Source: Methylophilaceae bacterium
GTDB lineage: Bacteria > Pseudomonadota > Gammaproteobacteria > Burkholderiales > Methylophilaceae
Assembly: GCA_905339275.1 (NCBI GenBank)
Contig: CAJPFK010000018.1
Location: 62,001 to 126,000 of the forward strand
Reading direction: 5' to 3'
DNA length: 64,000 nt
Shown piece by piece: positions 1 through 10,335 of this stretch. Below the pieces are notes generated by a model that was not told the origin of the DNA, did not search any database, and worked only from the letters and a program-made list of their open reading frames with translations. The position numbers and the translations under genes were made by a program. Every line of letters begins with the position of its first letter. Within the stretch, counting starts at the first letter, position 1.

Positions 1-96
1 CGGGCATTTGCTCCATAAACCTTCGGGGACGACCTTTTTGGCCGCGCCGCTGGCACGATTGATTTTGGGGGGTAAAAGTTTTTGCAACCAGCTCAT
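1..96 (-). CDS. accD: Acetyl-CoA carboxylase carboxyltransferase subunit beta, N-terminus only (partial)
   Basis: The minus strand from 96 down to the window edge encodes 32 residues beginning MSWLQKLLPPKI and ending in EGLWSKCP. This is the usual AccD N-terminus leading into the first cysteine of its zinc finger. AccD is the carboxyltransferase beta subunit that with AccA moves carboxyl from biotin to acetyl-CoA in fatty acid synthesis. An AGGAG ribosome site lies 7 bases before the ATG, and trpA ends 14 bases upstream, so accD is probably the last reader of the trpFBA transcript. The rest of the gene is outside the window. Confidence 0.9.
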   Translation of the reverse strand, partial: MSWLQKLLPPKINRASGAAKKVVPEGLWSKCP

Positions 97-110
97 GTCG
101 TTGCTCCTGT

Positions 111-911
111 CTAGTTGGAATCTATCGCATTGCGTAATTCACGGGTCAATGCGGCAACATTGGCTATCAGGTCCTGCTCCGTGGACTTTTCCACTTCCTG
201 CACCATGCGGCTGCCGACAACAACCGCATCGGCAATACCGGCCACCTGCCTTGCCGTTTCTGCGTCGCGCACGCCAAACCCGACACCAATCGGCAACTGC
301 GTCCTGCTGCGGATTCCGCCCAGGCGCCTGGTGACGTCGGCAATATCGAGATTCTGCGAACCGGTGACGCCCTTGAGCGAAACGTAGTAAACGAAACCGC
401 TGGCCTGATGCACGATGGTATCTATGCGCGACACTTCCGAAGTGGGCGACAACAGGAAGATCGGGTCGATGTCACGGCTTTTGAGCAAGGCAACGAATTC
501 GATGCACTCTTCCGGCGGATAATCCACTGTCAGTACCCCGTCGATACCGGCTGACTTTGCCCTGTCGACAAAGGTTTCGATACCCATGGCTTCGATGGGA
601 TTTGCGTATCCCATCAGCACGACGGGCGTTTTCTCATCGCGCTCGCGGAACTTTCTGACCATATCCAGCACGCCGCCAAGACTCACATGATGCACAAGCG
701 CACGTTCGCTGGCACGCTGGATAACCGGTCCATCCGCCATCGGGTCGGAAAACGGCACCCCCAGCTCGATAATATCTGCACCGCCCTCGACCAACGCATG
801 CATCAGGTCAACCGTATGCCTGGGATGCGGGTCGCCCGCTGTGATATAGGGAACAAGCGCCTTTTTATTTTGCTGAGCCAGAGCGGCAAAGGTTGATTGA
901 ATACGGGACAT
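111..911 (-). CDS. trpA: Tryptophan synthase alpha chain
   Basis: A 266-residue TIM-barrel protein that cleaves indole-3-glycerol phosphate to indole and glyceraldehyde-3-phosphate and passes indole to TrpB. The catalytic acids fall at the classical positions: Glu49 in ADIIELGVP and Asp60 in DPMADGP. The C-terminal phosphate-binding GVGFGV and VVVGS loops are present. The reading frame is open upstream as far as 1118, but that extension overlaps trpB and has no family similarity, so the ATG at 911 (MSRIQSTF) is chosen. It follows trpB by about 38 bases and precedes accD. Confidence 0.97.
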   Translation of the reverse strand: MSRIQSTFAALAQQNKKALVPYITAGDPHPRHTVDLMHALVEGGADIIELGVPFSDPMADGPVIQRASERALVHHVSLGGVLDMVRKFRERDEKTPVVLMGYANPIEAMGIETFVDRAKSAGIDGVLTVDYPPEECIEFVALLKSRDIDPIFLLSPTSEVSRIDTIVHQASGFVYYVSLKGVTGSQNLDIADVTRRLGGIRSRTQLPIGVGFGVRDAETARQVAGIADAVVVGSRMVQEVEKSTEQDLIANVAALTRELRNAIDSN

Positions 912-949
912 AAATAATTTTTGCAATCCAGTTGATTGAGTACAGGGGC

Positions 950-2152
950 TTAGAGTTCTATACCGGAGAGCCTGGCGACAGTGTTTATATCCTTGTCCCC
1001 ACGTCCGGAAAGGTTTACCAGAAGCACTTTGTCCGACGGCATGGTGGCTGCCAGCTTCATTGCATATGCAATGGCATGGCTGCTTTCCAGGGCCGGAATG
1101 ATACCCTCGGTACGGCACAGCGTATGGAAGGCATTCATGGCTTCATCGTCCGTGACCGCCACATACTCGGCCCGCTTGGTATCCTTCAGCCAGGCATGCT
1201 CAGGCCCGACACCCGGATAATCCAGGCCGGCTGAAATCGAATGCGTCTCGATAATCTGGCCATCCTTGTCCTGCATGAGATAGGTGCGATTACCGTGCAA
1301 CACGCCCACTGGGCTGTTGGCAGTCAGCGGCGCCGCATGCTTGCCGGTTTCCAGACCGTAACCGGCAGCCTCAACCCCGATCAGCCTGACATTCTTCTCG
1401 TCGATATAGGGATAGAAAATCCCCATCGCGTTTGAACCGCCTCCCACGCAGGCAATAACGGCATCAGGCTGGCGCCCGATCATTTCCTGCATCTGCTGCC
1501 TGGCTTCGATACCGATCACCGACTGAAAATCGCGAACCATCATCGGGTATGGATGAGGGCCGGCAACGGTGCCGATGATATAGAACGTATTGGAAATGTT
1601 GGTTACCCAGTCGCGCATCGCCTCATTCAGGGCATCCTTCAGCGTTTTGGAACCGGATTCGACCGGAACTACCGTGGCTCCCAGCAATTTCATGCGATAA
1701 ACATTCGGGGCCTGGCGTTTGACGTCTTCAGAACCCATGTAGACGACACATTCGAGGCCAAGCCGAGCCGCAATCGTCGCCGTTGCTACGCCGTGCTGCC
1801 CTGCCCCGGTTTCAGCGATCACTCTGGGCTTGCCCATGCGTTTTGCCAGCAGGGCCTGCCCAACGGTGTTGTTTACCTTGTGGGCGCCTGTATGGTTCAG
1901 GTCTTCGCGCTTGAAATAGATGCGCGCACCGCCGATATTCTCGGACAAGCGTTTTGCGTAATAAACCGGGCTGGGGCGGCCGACAAAATGCTTGAGGTCA
2001 TAAGCAAACTCGGCCAGGAATTCGGGGTCGTGACGATAACGCTCATACATCACGCGTAATTCATCAAGCGCCTCGATCAGCGTTTCGGCGACAAAAACAC
2101 CGCCGTAAGGGCCAAAATGCCCGCGCTCATCCGGCATATCATATAGCTGCAT
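950..2152 (-). CDS. trpB: Tryptophan synthase beta chain
   Basis: A 400-residue PLP enzyme that condenses indole with serine to give tryptophan. The PLP lysine is Lys92 within [10 protein letters not shown], and the phosphate-gripping GGGSNA loop is intact. The start is set at [11 protein letters not shown] because TrpB proteins begin just before the GHFGPYGG motif; the 13 residues further upstream lie inside trpF. The first 14 bases overlap the end of trpF, so the two are probably translationally coupled. Confidence 0.97.
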   Translation of the reverse strand: MQLYDMPDERGHFGPYGGVFVAETLIEALDELRVMYERYRHDPEFLAEFAYDLKHFVGRPSPVYYAKRLSENIGGARIYFKREDLNHTGAHKVNNTVGQALLAKRMGKPRVIAETGAGQHGVATATIAARLGLECVVYMGSEDVKRQAPNVYRMKLLGATVVPVESGSKTLKDALNEAMRDWVTNISNTFYIIGTVAGPHPYPMMVRDFQSVIGIEARQQMQEMIGRQPDAVIACVGGGSNAMGIFYPYIDEKNVRLIGVEAAGYGLETGKHAAPLTANSPVGVLHGNRTYLMQDKDGQIIETHSISAGLDYPGVGPEHAWLKDTKRAEYVAVTDDEAMNAFHTLCRTEGIIPALESSHAIAYAMKLAATMPSDKVLLVNLSGRGDKDINTVARLSGIEL

Positions 2153-2771
2153 TGCTGACTCCTCGCATGAATGCGGCAATCTTCGCCACATCCTTGATTC
2201 CTTTAGTTATTTCGACGCCGCCACTGACATCGACGGCATAGGGACGCACCGCTTCGATTGCCGTGCCGACATTCTCTGCCGTCAAGCCGCCCGCCAATAC
2301 GACAGGCAACGGCAGCTTTTGCGGAATGATTCCCCAGTCAAATACCTGGCCAGTGCCGCCAGGCACGCCTTCCATAAAGGCATCCAGCAGCAGGGCTTTT
2401 GCCCGCTTGAAATCCAGTGCGTATTGTAGCAAATTTGTATCTGCTTTGACGCGTATCGCCTTTATATAAGGCAATCCGTACAGTTCGCATTGGTCAGGCG
2501 ACTCGCTGCCATGAAACTGGATGATATCTAGACGTACCCGGCTCAGGACTGCCCTGATCTCATCGGGTTCGGCATCGACAAACAATCCGACGACACTGAC
2601 AAAAGCGGGAATGCCGGCCATGATAAACGCAGCCTGTTCAGGCGACACATAACGCGGGCTGTGCCGGTAGAACACGAGCCCTATTGCATCACAACCCTGG
2701 GCAACGGCAGCAAGCGCATCTTCCAGGCGGGTGATGCCGCAGATTTTGACGCGAGTTCGCAAGAAATCCAT
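2139..2771 (-). CDS. trpF: N-(5'-phosphoribosyl)anthranilate isomerase
   Basis: A 210-residue TIM-barrel isomerase converting phosphoribosylanthranilate to CdRP, the third step of the tryptophan pathway. The catalytic Cys11 sits in VKICGITR and a later LLLDAF segment carries the expected acid. The phosphate-binding [10 protein letters not shown] loop is present. It is the first trp gene here, about 73 bases after truA, and its end overlaps trpB. TrpC, TrpD and TrpE are not in this window, so the pathway is split, as is common in betaproteobacteria. Confidence 0.97.
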   Translation of the reverse strand: MDFLRTRVKICGITRLEDALAAVAQGCDAIGLVFYRHSPRYVSPEQAAFIMAGIPAFVSVVGLFVDAEPDEIRAVLSRVRLDIIQFHGSESPDQCELYGLPYIKAIRVKADTNLLQYALDFKRAKALLLDAFMEGVPGGTGQVFDWGIIPQKLPLPVVLAGGLTAENVGTAIEAVRPYAVDVSGGVEITKGIKDVAKIAAFMRGVSNAAI

Positions 2772-2844
2772 TCCCTTTGAAGTATTAATAAATAGCCGCT
2801 ATCTTAAAACAGGCGCCTCGATAACCGAAGCCCGCCAGACAAAA

Positions 2845-3630
2845 TCAGCCGAAAATCGCATTCAAATTGCGCGCGGTTTCCGGCAAACCCCACTTTTCAT
2901 CATACCCTATGCCGGTGAGATACAATCCGTCCGGCGAAAAGGTAGGCGGCGCCAGTTTGCGGTCCCTGGCCGCTATCAGTTCCAGGATGAATTCAGGCGG
3001 ATATCTGAATTTACCCACATAAACCAGGGCGCCAACCATGTTACGCACCTGATGGTGCAGAAAGGCATTTGCGCAAAAATCGAAAATAAAACGCCCGTTT
3101 GCGCCGCTGACTTCAGCCCTGTGCATCTGCTTGACCGGGGATTTGGCCTGGCACTCTGCCGCCCGAAAGGCGCTGAAATCATGCTGGCCGAGCAGATAAC
3201 CTGCCGCCTTCTGCATGGCATGCAGGTCCAGCGGCAGATGAAACCAGCCAGCCTTGCCATTCATCACCGCCGGCGCAACCGGCTGGCTGAAAAGCAGGTA
3301 CTGATAACTGCGCTGGTATGCGTCAAATCGTGCATGAAACCGGTCATCCACCTGTCGTGCCCATATGACGCGAACGGCTGGCGGCAGATGGGCGTTCGTC
3401 CCGCGCACCCAGGCGCTCGCAGGGCGCTCTGTCCCGGTATCGAAATGAACGACCTGGCACAACGCATGCACGCCCGTATCCGTACGCCCTGCCGCATGGA
3501 CTCTGAGTGAATGGCCGGCCAGCATGCCCAGGGCATTTTCCAGCACATCCTGTATGCCGCAGCCCCCGGGCTGGCTTTGCCAGCCACAAAAACCGCGGCC
3601 GTCATATTCAATGCCTAATGCGACGCGCAT
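2845..3630 (-). CDS. truA: tRNA pseudouridine(38-40) synthase TruA
   Basis: A 261-residue protein that isomerises uridines 38-40 in the anticodon arm of many tRNAs. The N-terminus IEYDGRGFCGWQ is typical, and the catalytic aspartate is Asp51 in the AAGRTDTGVHA motif. The later FCANAFLHHQVRNMVG motif is also characteristic. It overlaps the end of the upstream membrane protein gene by 16 bases, consistent with the fimV-to-trpF run of same-strand genes. Length is normal for the family. Confidence 0.96.
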   Translation of the reverse strand: MRVALGIEYDGRGFCGWQSQPGGCGIQDVLENALGMLAGHSLRVHAAGRTDTGVHALCQVVHFDTGTERPASAWVRGTNAHLPPAVRVIWARQVDDRFHARFDAYQRSYQYLLFSQPVAPAVMNGKAGWFHLPLDLHAMQKAAGYLLGQHDFSAFRAAECQAKSPVKQMHRAEVSGANGRFIFDFCANAFLHHQVRNMVGALVYVGKFRYPPEFILELIAARDRKLAPPTFSPDGLYLTGIGYDEKWGLPETARNLNAIFG

Positions 3631-4244
3631 AAGCCGTAAACACCAATACCGATCAATGCCACAAGCATCAGGCCATCACTCCACCGGAATGCCGGATGAA
3701 CGAGCCTGATTGATTCCGGGCCGGACTCGGGAAACCCGTTATCCAGTCGCATCGAATCGAGTCGAGCCAGCAAACTGGCTTTGGCTGCCGGCTTCGGCGA
3801 CTGTTCCACATAATGCAAAGTCAACCACAACCTGACTGCGAAGCGCTCAGGATCGAGGCCGATAAGCCGAAAAGGGCTTGAAAGAACATACAGGCCGGCA
3901 ATGATATGCTCACGGGAAGTAGTGGCCAGCAACACGGACAGGCCGGCAATCAGCAGACAGACCCTGATTGCCTGCTCAAAGCCCAGCCGGATACCTTCAT
4001 AAGTCGGCACGAAGCTGACAGGCCAATCATACAGGTATTCGCCCGGGGTATTGAAAGCATAAATTATCAACAGGAATGCCAGTATCCATCGTATTCGCCG
4101 TAATAATCGAACGAACTCCGCCCGCCCTCTGGCCATCAGGCATAGTCCTGCGAATGACACAGCAATCCATAATGACGAACCTTCCATCCGGTACGCCAGG
4201 ACAGAAAAAACAAGAAAAACCAGTATCTTCATTGAAGGATGCAT
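3615..4244 (-). CDS. CbiQ/EcfT-like membrane protein (orphan ECF transporter T component)
   Basis: A 209-residue integral membrane protein. Hydrophobic segments lie near residues 6-36, 50-66, 92-110 and 190-207. The middle carries the charged loop and long amphipathic region seen in CbiQ/EcfT transmembrane components of energy-coupling factor transporters. That assignment is by overall pattern, not by a decisive motif. No ATPase or substrate-binding S component lies nearby, so partner and substrate are unknown. It overlaps truA by 16 bases. An internal ATG (MKILVFLVF, 4232) is an equally good start. Confidence 0.6.
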   Translation of the reverse strand: MHPSMKILVFLVFSVLAYRMEGSSLWIAVSFAGLCLMARGRAEFVRLLRRIRWILAFLLIIYAFNTPGEYLYDWPVSFVPTYEGIRLGFEQAIRVCLLIAGLSVLLATTSREHIIAGLYVLSSPFRLIGLDPERFAVRLWLTLHYVEQSPKPAAKASLLARLDSMRLDNGFPESGPESIRLVHPAFRWSDGLMLVALIGIGVYGLCASH

Positions 4245-4414
4245 ATTGTTTAAAGAAGCTTCTGCTTCAATCCCGCATGATGAGACTCAGGTCGAGCGTG
4301 TAGATATAAATAAACACGAACAACCGGGAAGATTAAATCACATGGCGCCGGAACCAGGTTACGTGTTCATGGCAAGACAGGTCATTCCCGATGTGCCGGT
4401 TTCCTGCATCATCA

Positions 4415-4444
4415 ACAAAAAAGCCGAGCACACAGCTCGGCTCT
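4415..4444 (-). terminator. Rho-independent terminator of fimV
   Basis: Read on the minus strand there is an 8-bp stem (AGCCGAGC with GCTCGGCT) around a 5-base loop, followed by a run of six T. It sits 17 bases past the fimV stop codon. The 216-base stretch from here to the ecfT-like gene contains no other gene I can support and probably carries that gene's promoter. Confidence 0.85.
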
Positions 4445-4460
4445 TGATGCGAGAACAAAA

Positions 4461-7181
4461 TCAGGCGAGGCTGTTAAGCAGTTGCTGTGCACGCTCACGC
4501 TGACCGGGGCCGCCTTCCTGCAGGACTTCTTCCAGCAACTCGCGCGCGCCTTCACTGTCTCCCATGTCCATGTAAGCCGTGACCAGGTCAAGTTTGGTAT
4601 TCACTTCTTCTGATTCATCATGGGTAATCGTAATTTCTTCAACATCGGGCGCGTCTTGTGCATTCAGTTCCAGCGTAATATTGGAGTAATCGATTTCCGC
4701 TGGTTCAGTCGAGGCCGAGCCCGATTCCACTTCATTAAGCTCGGCAGGAAGCGCATCAATCGATGGTTCAGTGACGTCCAGGTCAAGATTAAAATCAAGG
4801 CTGCTTTCCTGCTGATTTGCTGATGACAGGCTCAAGGGCTCATCGTCCGGTGCAATCTCCGGTTTCTTCAAACCGCCAGCATCAAGGCCGATTTCAGTAT
4901 CAATGTCCGCAACCGGCTCCGAAGTGAATTCCGGCAAATCAGGAAGCTTCTGATCAAAATCGGGTGCATCAAATATCAGTGTGTCATCCCGACCTGCATC
5001 GGCCGGCTTGATTTCCGGCGCATCAGGTTGCTCTTCCGGCACAGACAGGCTGGGTTCGAATGCGAAATCCAGGCTGTTATCGCTGGCGCCGGTTGTGGCA
5101 GCATCGCTTTCGGCCACAGGCGCCGGCTCTTCGGATGAGGGCAGCCCCAGATCAAAGTCGAGCGTATCCGGAATCTCACTGACGGCATTCTGCCCTGCAT
5201 TTTCTTGCGCCGAGCCCACATCAAACGAATAATCGAGGGTCGGGCTTTCGGCTTCCGCCGTCATGTCTGGCGCAGAAGCACTGTCATCGCCCGCCGGAAT
5301 GGTCGGGGAAAGCAATGTATCGCCGACGGCATCAATTTTTGCTGCGGCAACATGTGCCTGGCTAAGGTCATACAGCGGATTTGCCGGTTCCATCTGGTGG
5401 CCCATTTCCGCCACTTTCACCCAGACAGGATCACTCGAACCAAGCGTGGAATACAACTCGCCGGCGATCGCCTCAAACGCAGAAGTGTCATTGCGTCCGG
5501 CAAAAATCTCCAGCAGTTTCAGATGCAGCTCATAGCGCGTCGGCTCTTTTGCGATCGCATCATTAAGAATTTCTTCGGCCTGCGTTTCGCGGCCATAAGC
5601 CATATAGACTTCAGCTTCTGCAATAGGGTCGACATCATGCGTATCGATCATACCGCTTGGGCTTTGGGAAAAGTCCGTCAGGAATGAAGTATCCCCGGTA
5701 TCCACCGTGCCGCCCGATGTGTTACCAAATACGGTGTTTGCCTTGAGGCCGCCGGCAGTCAGGATTCCCTGCTCGAAGCTATCCAGATTACGTTTGCGTC
5801 GGTTACGCAGGAACAACCAGGCGCCGGCCAAAACCGCCACCGCACCCCCGGCACCGCCAAGCAACAGCGAGTTATCCGCCATGGAGTCCAAAATACCCGG
5901 CTCCGCTACCGGCTCCTGGGCAACAGCCGGCTTTGCCGGTTCGGCAGATGCAACCGGCTGTTCATCAACTGGCGCTGCTTCTGGCGCAACTTCGCCAGCA
6001 TCGGCCGCAGCTTCTTCCGGTTGAGATGCGGGCGCTACAGGCTCAGGCACTGCTTCAGTAGGTTCTGCGACGCTATTCTGCAGCCCGGCCAAGGTCTCAT
6101 TCTTGATAGCCAGAAGCTTCTGCAGATCAGCGATCTGTCTTTCAAGCGCAGCAACACGCTCATTGGCTTCATTCAGGCTGTTCTGGCGTGCGACATTCTC
6201 TTCTTGCATGGCATTCAGTTTGTCCTGAATGGCTTTTGCATCGGCCACGCCTTCACTTTTGGAAAGTTTTACAACATCCCTGGGACCGGATTCAGCCGCC
6301 GCGCGGTCTTCAGTCGCGGCTTTCAGCTTGCCAGAGGCTGCCTGATTCCCTGCGCCCTCTGCCGTAGGCACTGATTCCGCAACAATCCCGGCCAGTCGAT
6401 TCCGGTAAGCATTCCAATCTGCCGTCTGGACACGAATCTCTTTTGCGGCTTCCTGCCTGCTGATGCCTGCCAGTTCATCCTGGCTCGGCGCTCGAATAAT
6501 CTGGCCCACCTTCAGGCGATTCATGTTGCTGCCATCGAAGGCTTGCTGGTTGGTGCGGTAAATTCCCACCAGCATCTGGTCCAGGCTAACGCCTTCCACC
6601 CGCATTTCCCTGGCTATTTTATTCAATGTATCGCCCGGCCTCGTTTTGTATTCCTGAGGCGGGGAAGATGGCGCTGCGCCAGTTGCAGCGGAAGGCGCCG
6701 CGGAGGTGCCGGGCCTGGCAGCGGGAATCGTAACGGGAGCCGGTGTTATGACCGGACTAACCGTTGCCTGATCATTGCTATAGCCTGGAGGATCCAGAAG
6801 AACCGTGTACTCCCTGAGCAAGCGGCCCGTCGCCCAATCAACCTGAATCAGCATATCCAGAAACGGATCGCTCACCGGCTGGCGGCTGCTTAATTTCAAT
6901 ATCGGGGCGCCACTGGGGGCTTTTGCCACTTCGACCTGTATGGCATTATGGATTGCACTGCGTTCGATACCCTGCACTGCATAGGCTTCAGGCGGGGCAA
7001 TGCTTGCGCTCAGGCTGGAAAGCTCTTCTGGTGTGGTAGAAACTAAATCAATTTCAGCGAGTAGCGGCTCACCAAGCCCGGATATCACGGTCAGTTTTCC
7101 CAAGCCCGCTGCATATGCCGACACTGGCAAGAGAACAAAACAGACAGCGAGCGTGACCCGCTTTAATTTAGACTTATGCAC
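4461..7181 (-). CDS. fimV: FimV/HubP family polar hub protein
   Basis: About 906 residues. A signal peptide ends near AYAAGLGKLT; the FimV N-terminal domain follows; a LysM peptidoglycan-binding domain lies near residues 177-235; then come a coiled coil (about 310-365), one transmembrane segment (about 435-460), a long Asp/Glu-rich region, and a FimV C-terminal TPR-like domain ending in ARELLEEVL. FimV/HubP proteins organise the cell pole, type IV pili and chemotaxis. The open frame begins at a TTG at 7199, but a GTG at 7181 is preferred because AAGGTGGG lies just upstream and the signal peptide then starts correctly. Confidence 0.9.
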   Translation of the reverse strand: MHKSKLKRVTLAVCFVLLPVSAYAAGLGKLTVISGLGEPLLAEIDLVSTTPEELSSLSASIAPPEAYAVQGIERSAIHNAIQVEVAKAPSGAPILKLSSRQPVSDPFLDMLIQVDWATGRLLREYTVLLDPPGYSNDQATVSPVITPAPVTIPAARPGTSAAPSAATGAAPSSPPQEYKTRPGDTLNKIAREMRVEGVSLDQMLVGIYRTNQQAFDGSNMNRLKVGQIIRAPSQDELAGISRQEAAKEIRVQTADWNAYRNRLAGIVAESVPTAEGAGNQAASGKLKAATEDRAAAESGPRDVVKLSKSEGVADAKAIQDKLNAMQEENVARQNSLNEANERVAALERQIADLQKLLAIKNETLAGLQNSVAEPTEAVPEPVAPASQPEEAAADAGEVAPEAAPVDEQPVASAEPAKPAVAQEPVAEPGILDSMADNSLLLGGAGGAVAVLAGAWLFLRNRRKRNLDSFEQGILTAGGLKANTVFGNTSGGTVDTGDTSFLTDFSQSPSGMIDTHDVDPIAEAEVYMAYGRETQAEEILNDAIAKEPTRYELHLKLLEIFAGRNDTSAFEAIAGELYSTLGSSDPVWVKVAEMGHQMEPANPLYDLSQAHVAAAKIDAVGDTLLSPTIPAGDDSASAPDMTAEAESPTLDYSFDVGSAQENAGQNAVSEIPDTLDFDLGLPSSEEPAPVAESDAATTGASDNSLDFAFEPSLSVPEEQPDAPEIKPADAGRDDTLIFDAPDFDQKLPDLPEFTSEPVADIDTEIGLDAGGLKKPEIAPDDEPLSLSSANQQESSLDFNLDLDVTEPSIDALPAELNEVESGSASTEPAEIDYSNITLELNAQDAPDVEEITITHDESEEVNTKLDLVTAYMDMGDSEGARELLEEVLQEGGPGQRERAQQLLNSLA

Positions 7182-7322
7182 TATCCCACCTTTTTCCAAC
7201 TCTAAAGTCGTGTTATTAAATTAACATCAAATAGTTAGACATGCAAGCTCATATCACACATTAGTTTCGCGTCCTATCTGGATTCAATAGTTCTTAACGG
7301 TTATGGCCCACCCAGGCCGGTC

Positions 7323-8432
7323 TCAGTGCTCCACCAAAATCCTGAGCATGCGCCTCAACGGCTCAGCCGCACCCCACAGCAATTGATCGCCCACTGTAAA
7401 AGCGGCGAGATAATCATCACCCATGCTCATCTTGCGTAAACGTCCCACAGGCACATTCAAAGTGCCGGTCACCGCTGCCGGGGTCAGTTGTTTCATGGTC
7501 GCATCACGTTCGTTCGGCACCACGTTCACCCAGGCATTCGCATTGGCGATGATGGAATTGATATCGTCAATCGATACAGTTTTCTTGAGCTTGACCGTCA
7601 ATGCCTGCGAGTGGCAGCGCATGGCACCGATACGCACACAAAGACCGTCGATTGGAATCGGGCTGCTTTCCAGGCCAAGTATCTTGTTGGTTTCTGCGGC
7701 TCCCTTCCATTCCTCCTTGCTTTGGCCGTTGCCCAAGTCCTTGTCTATCCAGGGAATCAGGCTGCCGGCCAGGGGCACGCCGAAATGCGCGGTTGGGAAG
7801 CGTTCGTCCCGCAGTGTGCCCGCTACTTCGCGGTCAATATCCAGAATCGCCGAGGCCGGGTCAGAGAGCAATTCACTCGCAACACGATGGGCCTCACCCA
7901 TCTGTTTCAACAACTCGCGCATGTTCTGCGCGCCGGCGCCTGATGCCGCCTGGTAGGTCATCGCGGTTGCCCACTCAACAAGATTTTCGCGAAAAAGCCC
8001 GCCCAGCGACATGAGCATGAGGGAAACGGTGCAATTGCCGCCTATCCAGTTCCTGCCGCCCTCGACCAGCGCATCATCAATCACATGACGATTGACCGGA
8101 TCCAGAATGACGACCGCATCCTTTTCCATACGCAGGGTTGATGCCGCATCGATCCAGTGGCCATTCCAGCCTGCTCCGCGCAACTGGGGAAATATCTCGG
8201 TAGTGTAATCACCGCCCTGGCAGGAAACGATGGCGTCCATCAGCTTCAGTTCCGCCAGGTTTCGGGCATCTTTCAACGGAGGAACATCCCGGCCCACTTT
8301 CGGGCCCTGCCCTCCGGGCTGCGAAGTCGTGAAAAATACAGGCTCAATCAGCGCAAAGTCATTTTCTTCGCGCATACGCTGCATGAGCACGGAGCCCACC
8401 ATGCCGCGCCAACCTATGAAACCTACTTTCAT
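7323..8432 (-). CDS. asd: Aspartate-semialdehyde dehydrogenase
   Basis: About 369 residues, the length of the gammaproteobacterial-type enzyme. It reduces beta-aspartyl phosphate to aspartate semialdehyde, feeding Lys/DAP, Met and Thr. The N-terminal [16 protein letters not shown] is the NADP-binding signature, and the nucleophilic cysteine is Cys134 in [10 protein letters not shown]. Two adjacent ATG codons (8435 and 8432) are possible; the second matches the family. The ribosome site AGGATAGGA overlaps the leuB stop, so translation is coupled. Neighbouring leu and fimV genes are typical company in betaproteobacteria. Confidence 0.96.
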   Translation of the reverse strand: MKVGFIGWRGMVGSVLMQRMREENDFALIEPVFFTTSQPGGQGPKVGRDVPPLKDARNLAELKLMDAIVSCQGGDYTTEIFPQLRGAGWNGHWIDAASTLRMEKDAVVILDPVNRHVIDDALVEGGRNWIGGNCTVSLMLMSLGGLFRENLVEWATAMTYQAASGAGAQNMRELLKQMGEAHRVASELLSDPASAILDIDREVAGTLRDERFPTAHFGVPLAGSLIPWIDKDLGNGQSKEEWKGAAETNKILGLESSPIPIDGLCVRIGAMRCHSQALTVKLKKTVSIDDINSIIANANAWVNVVPNERDATMKQLTPAAVTGTLNVPVGRLRKMSMGDDYLAAFTVGDQLLWGAAEPLRRMLRILVEH

Positions 8433-8439
8433 CATGTTC

Positions 8440-9501
8440 CTATCCTCGTAACGCCGCGACAACGGCATCGCCCATTTCACTGCACCTCACCTTCCGGCAG
8501 CCATCAGTATGGATATCCGCCGTACGATAGCCTTGCGCCAACGTCTTCTTCACGGCGTCTTCAATACGTGCGGCGTTGTTTTCATCGTTGAAGGTATAAC
8601 GCAGCATCATTGCCGCAGACAATATGGTTGCCAGCGGGTTGGCGATGTCCTTGCCGGCAATATCCGGTGCCGAACCGTGGCTGGGCTCATACATGCCCTT
8701 GTTGTCTGCATCCAGCGAAGCGGATGGCAGCATGCCAATCGATCCGGTCAGCATGGAAGCCTCATCCGATAAAATATCGCCGAAAATGTTGCCGGTGACC
8801 ATCACATCGAACTGCTTGGGTGCACGCACCAGTTGCATGGCTGCATTATCGACATACATATGGCTCAATTCAACTTGCGGATAATCCCGGGCCACCTCGA
8901 TCATCACCTGGCGCCATAGCTCGGTTGCTTCAAGGACATTGGCCTTGTCCACGGAGCAGACTTTCCTGTTGCGTTTCATGGCAATCCTGAAAGCCACATG
9001 GCCGATACGGCGAATTTCGGATTCGTTGTAACGCATGGTATTGATGCCTTCACGCTCGCCGTTCTCCAGCGTCGAGATGCCGCGCGGCTGCCCGAAATAG
9101 ATATCGCCGGTAAGTTCGCGCACGATCATCAAATCCAGCCCGGATACTACCTCCGGCTTGAGGGTGGATGCCGACGCCAGCTCGGCGTAAAGCAGGGCCG
9201 GGCGAAGATTGGCAAACAGGTTCAATTCCTTGCGGATACGCAACAGGCCGCGCTCGGGACGCTTGTCGCGTGGCAGCGCATCGTATTTCCAGTCGCCCAC
9301 GGCACCGAGCAGCACCGCATCGGCGGCTTTTGCCAGTGCCAGCGTTGTATCCGGCAGCGGGTCGCCGGCAGCCTCGTATCCGGCGCCACCAATGGGGGCC
9401 TCTTCCATCTGCAAATCCAGATTCAATACATTCAGCACCTTGACGGCCTGGGCAACGATTTCTGGGCCTATGCCATCACCTGGCAATACTGCGATTTTCA
9501 T
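8440..9501 (-). CDS. leuB: 3-isopropylmalate dehydrogenase
   Basis: A 353-residue NAD-dependent decarboxylating dehydrogenase, the third step of leucine synthesis. It begins [16 protein letters not shown], has the [14 protein letters not shown] segment typical of LeuB, and ends with the dinucleotide-binding [13 protein letters not shown] motif. The stop codon lies inside the ribosome-binding region of asd. It follows leuD by about 50 bases in the leuC-leuD-leuB order. Confidence 0.97.
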   Translation of the reverse strand: MKIAVLPGDGIGPEIVAQAVKVLNVLNLDLQMEEAPIGGAGYEAAGDPLPDTTLALAKAADAVLLGAVGDWKYDALPRDKRPERGLLRIRKELNLFANLRPALLYAELASASTLKPEVVSGLDLMIVRELTGDIYFGQPRGISTLENGEREGINTMRYNESEIRRIGHVAFRIAMKRNRKVCSVDKANVLEATELWRQVMIEVARDYPQVELSHMYVDNAAMQLVRAPKQFDVMVTGNIFGDILSDEASMLTGSIGMLPSASLDADNKGMYEPSHGSAPDIAGKDIANPLATILSAAMMLRYTFNDENNAARIEDAVKKTLAQGYRTADIHTDGCRKVRCSEMGDAVVAALRG

Positions 9502-9551
9502 AACGTGACGAATTCCCGGGAATAATTAAGATATCGATGAATGCGTGAGGC

Positions 9552-10190
9552 TCAGTTGAAGAGCCAGGGCTGGGTGGCCTTATGCCTGGTTTCGAAGCTT
9601 TTGATCAGGTCCACTTTCTGCAAGGTCAGCCCGATGTCGTCCAGCCCGTTCAGCAGGCAATGCTTGCGAAAGGCATCCACTTCGAATGCAAAAGACTGGC
9701 CTCTGGGCGTTACCACCACCTGTTGCTCCAGGTCGATCAGCAAGCGATAGCCCTCATTGGCTTCAACTTCGCTGAACAGCGCATCCACTTCGCCGGCATC
9801 CAGAACAATCGGCAGGATGCCGTTCTTGAAACAGTTATTGAAGAAAATGTCGGCAAAACTCGGGGCGATGATGGCACGGAAGCCATAGTCGAGCAGTGCC
9901 CAAGGGGCATGCTCACGGCTGGAACCGCAGCCAAAATTTTCACGCGCGAGCAGAATCTGCGCGCCCTGGTAGCGCGGCCGGTTCAGGACAAAGTCAGGAT
10001 TGGGCTTGCGCGTGGCGTTATCCATGCCCGGCTCGCCATGGTCGAGATAACGCCACTCATCGAACGCATTCGGGCCGAAACCGGAACGCTTGATCGACTT
10101 GAGGAACTGCTTGGGGATGATGGCATCGGTATCCACATTGGCCCGATCCAGAGGTGCCGCCAAGCCTTCCAATTTCACGAAAGGTTGCAT
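9552..10190 (-). CDS. leuD: 3-isopropylmalate dehydratase small subunit
   Basis: A 212-residue swivel domain that pairs with LeuC to isomerise 2-isopropylmalate to 3-isopropylmalate. The motifs [17 protein letters not shown] and [13 protein letters not shown] are diagnostic. The length matches proteobacterial LeuD. It is separated from leuC by a small lipoprotein gene (10200-10325), an arrangement found in several betaproteobacteria. Confidence 0.97.
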   Translation of the reverse strand: MQPFVKLEGLAAPLDRANVDTDAIIPKQFLKSIKRSGFGPNAFDEWRYLDHGEPGMDNATRKPNPDFVLNRPRYQGAQILLARENFGCGSSREHAPWALLDYGFRAIIAPSFADIFFNNCFKNGILPIVLDAGEVDALFSEVEANEGYRLLIDLEQQVVVTPRGQSFAFEVDAFRKHCLLNGLDDIGLTLQKVDLIKSFETRHKATQPWLFN

Positions 10191-10199
10191 ATGTTTGCT

Positions 10200-10325
10200 C
10201 TATTTGGTTGATTTCTGTACGGCTTCACCCGCTTTTTCCAGATCCTTGCCCATACCTTCTACCGTATTGCAGCCAGCCAATACAAAAGCACAAATCAGGA
10301 GAAAAAAGACACTCGATTTACTCAT
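10200..10325 (-). CDS. Entericidin-like small lipoprotein
   Basis: A 41-residue open reading frame: MSKSSVFFLL, a hydrophobic signal with the lipobox LAGC at residues 16-19, then NTVEGMGKDLEKAGEAVQK and stop. The pattern (lipobox followed by NT-hexapeptide-GKD-ek-GEa-q) is the entericidin A/B family of tiny outer-membrane-associated lipoproteins. GAAAGG lies upstream of the ATG as a weak ribosome site. Only one family member is present, so an antidote/toxin pair as in Escherichia coli is not supported here. It sits between leuC and leuD on the same strand. Confidence 0.88.
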   Translation of the reverse strand: MSKSSVFFLLICAFVLAGCNTVEGMGKDLEKAGEAVQKSTK

Positions 10326-10335
10326 CGTTTTCCTT

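Noticed and set aside
912..1118. Upstream extension of trpA by 69 codons
   Set aside because: It overlaps trpB coding sequence and TrpA proteins start at MSRIQ; the extension is unrelated.
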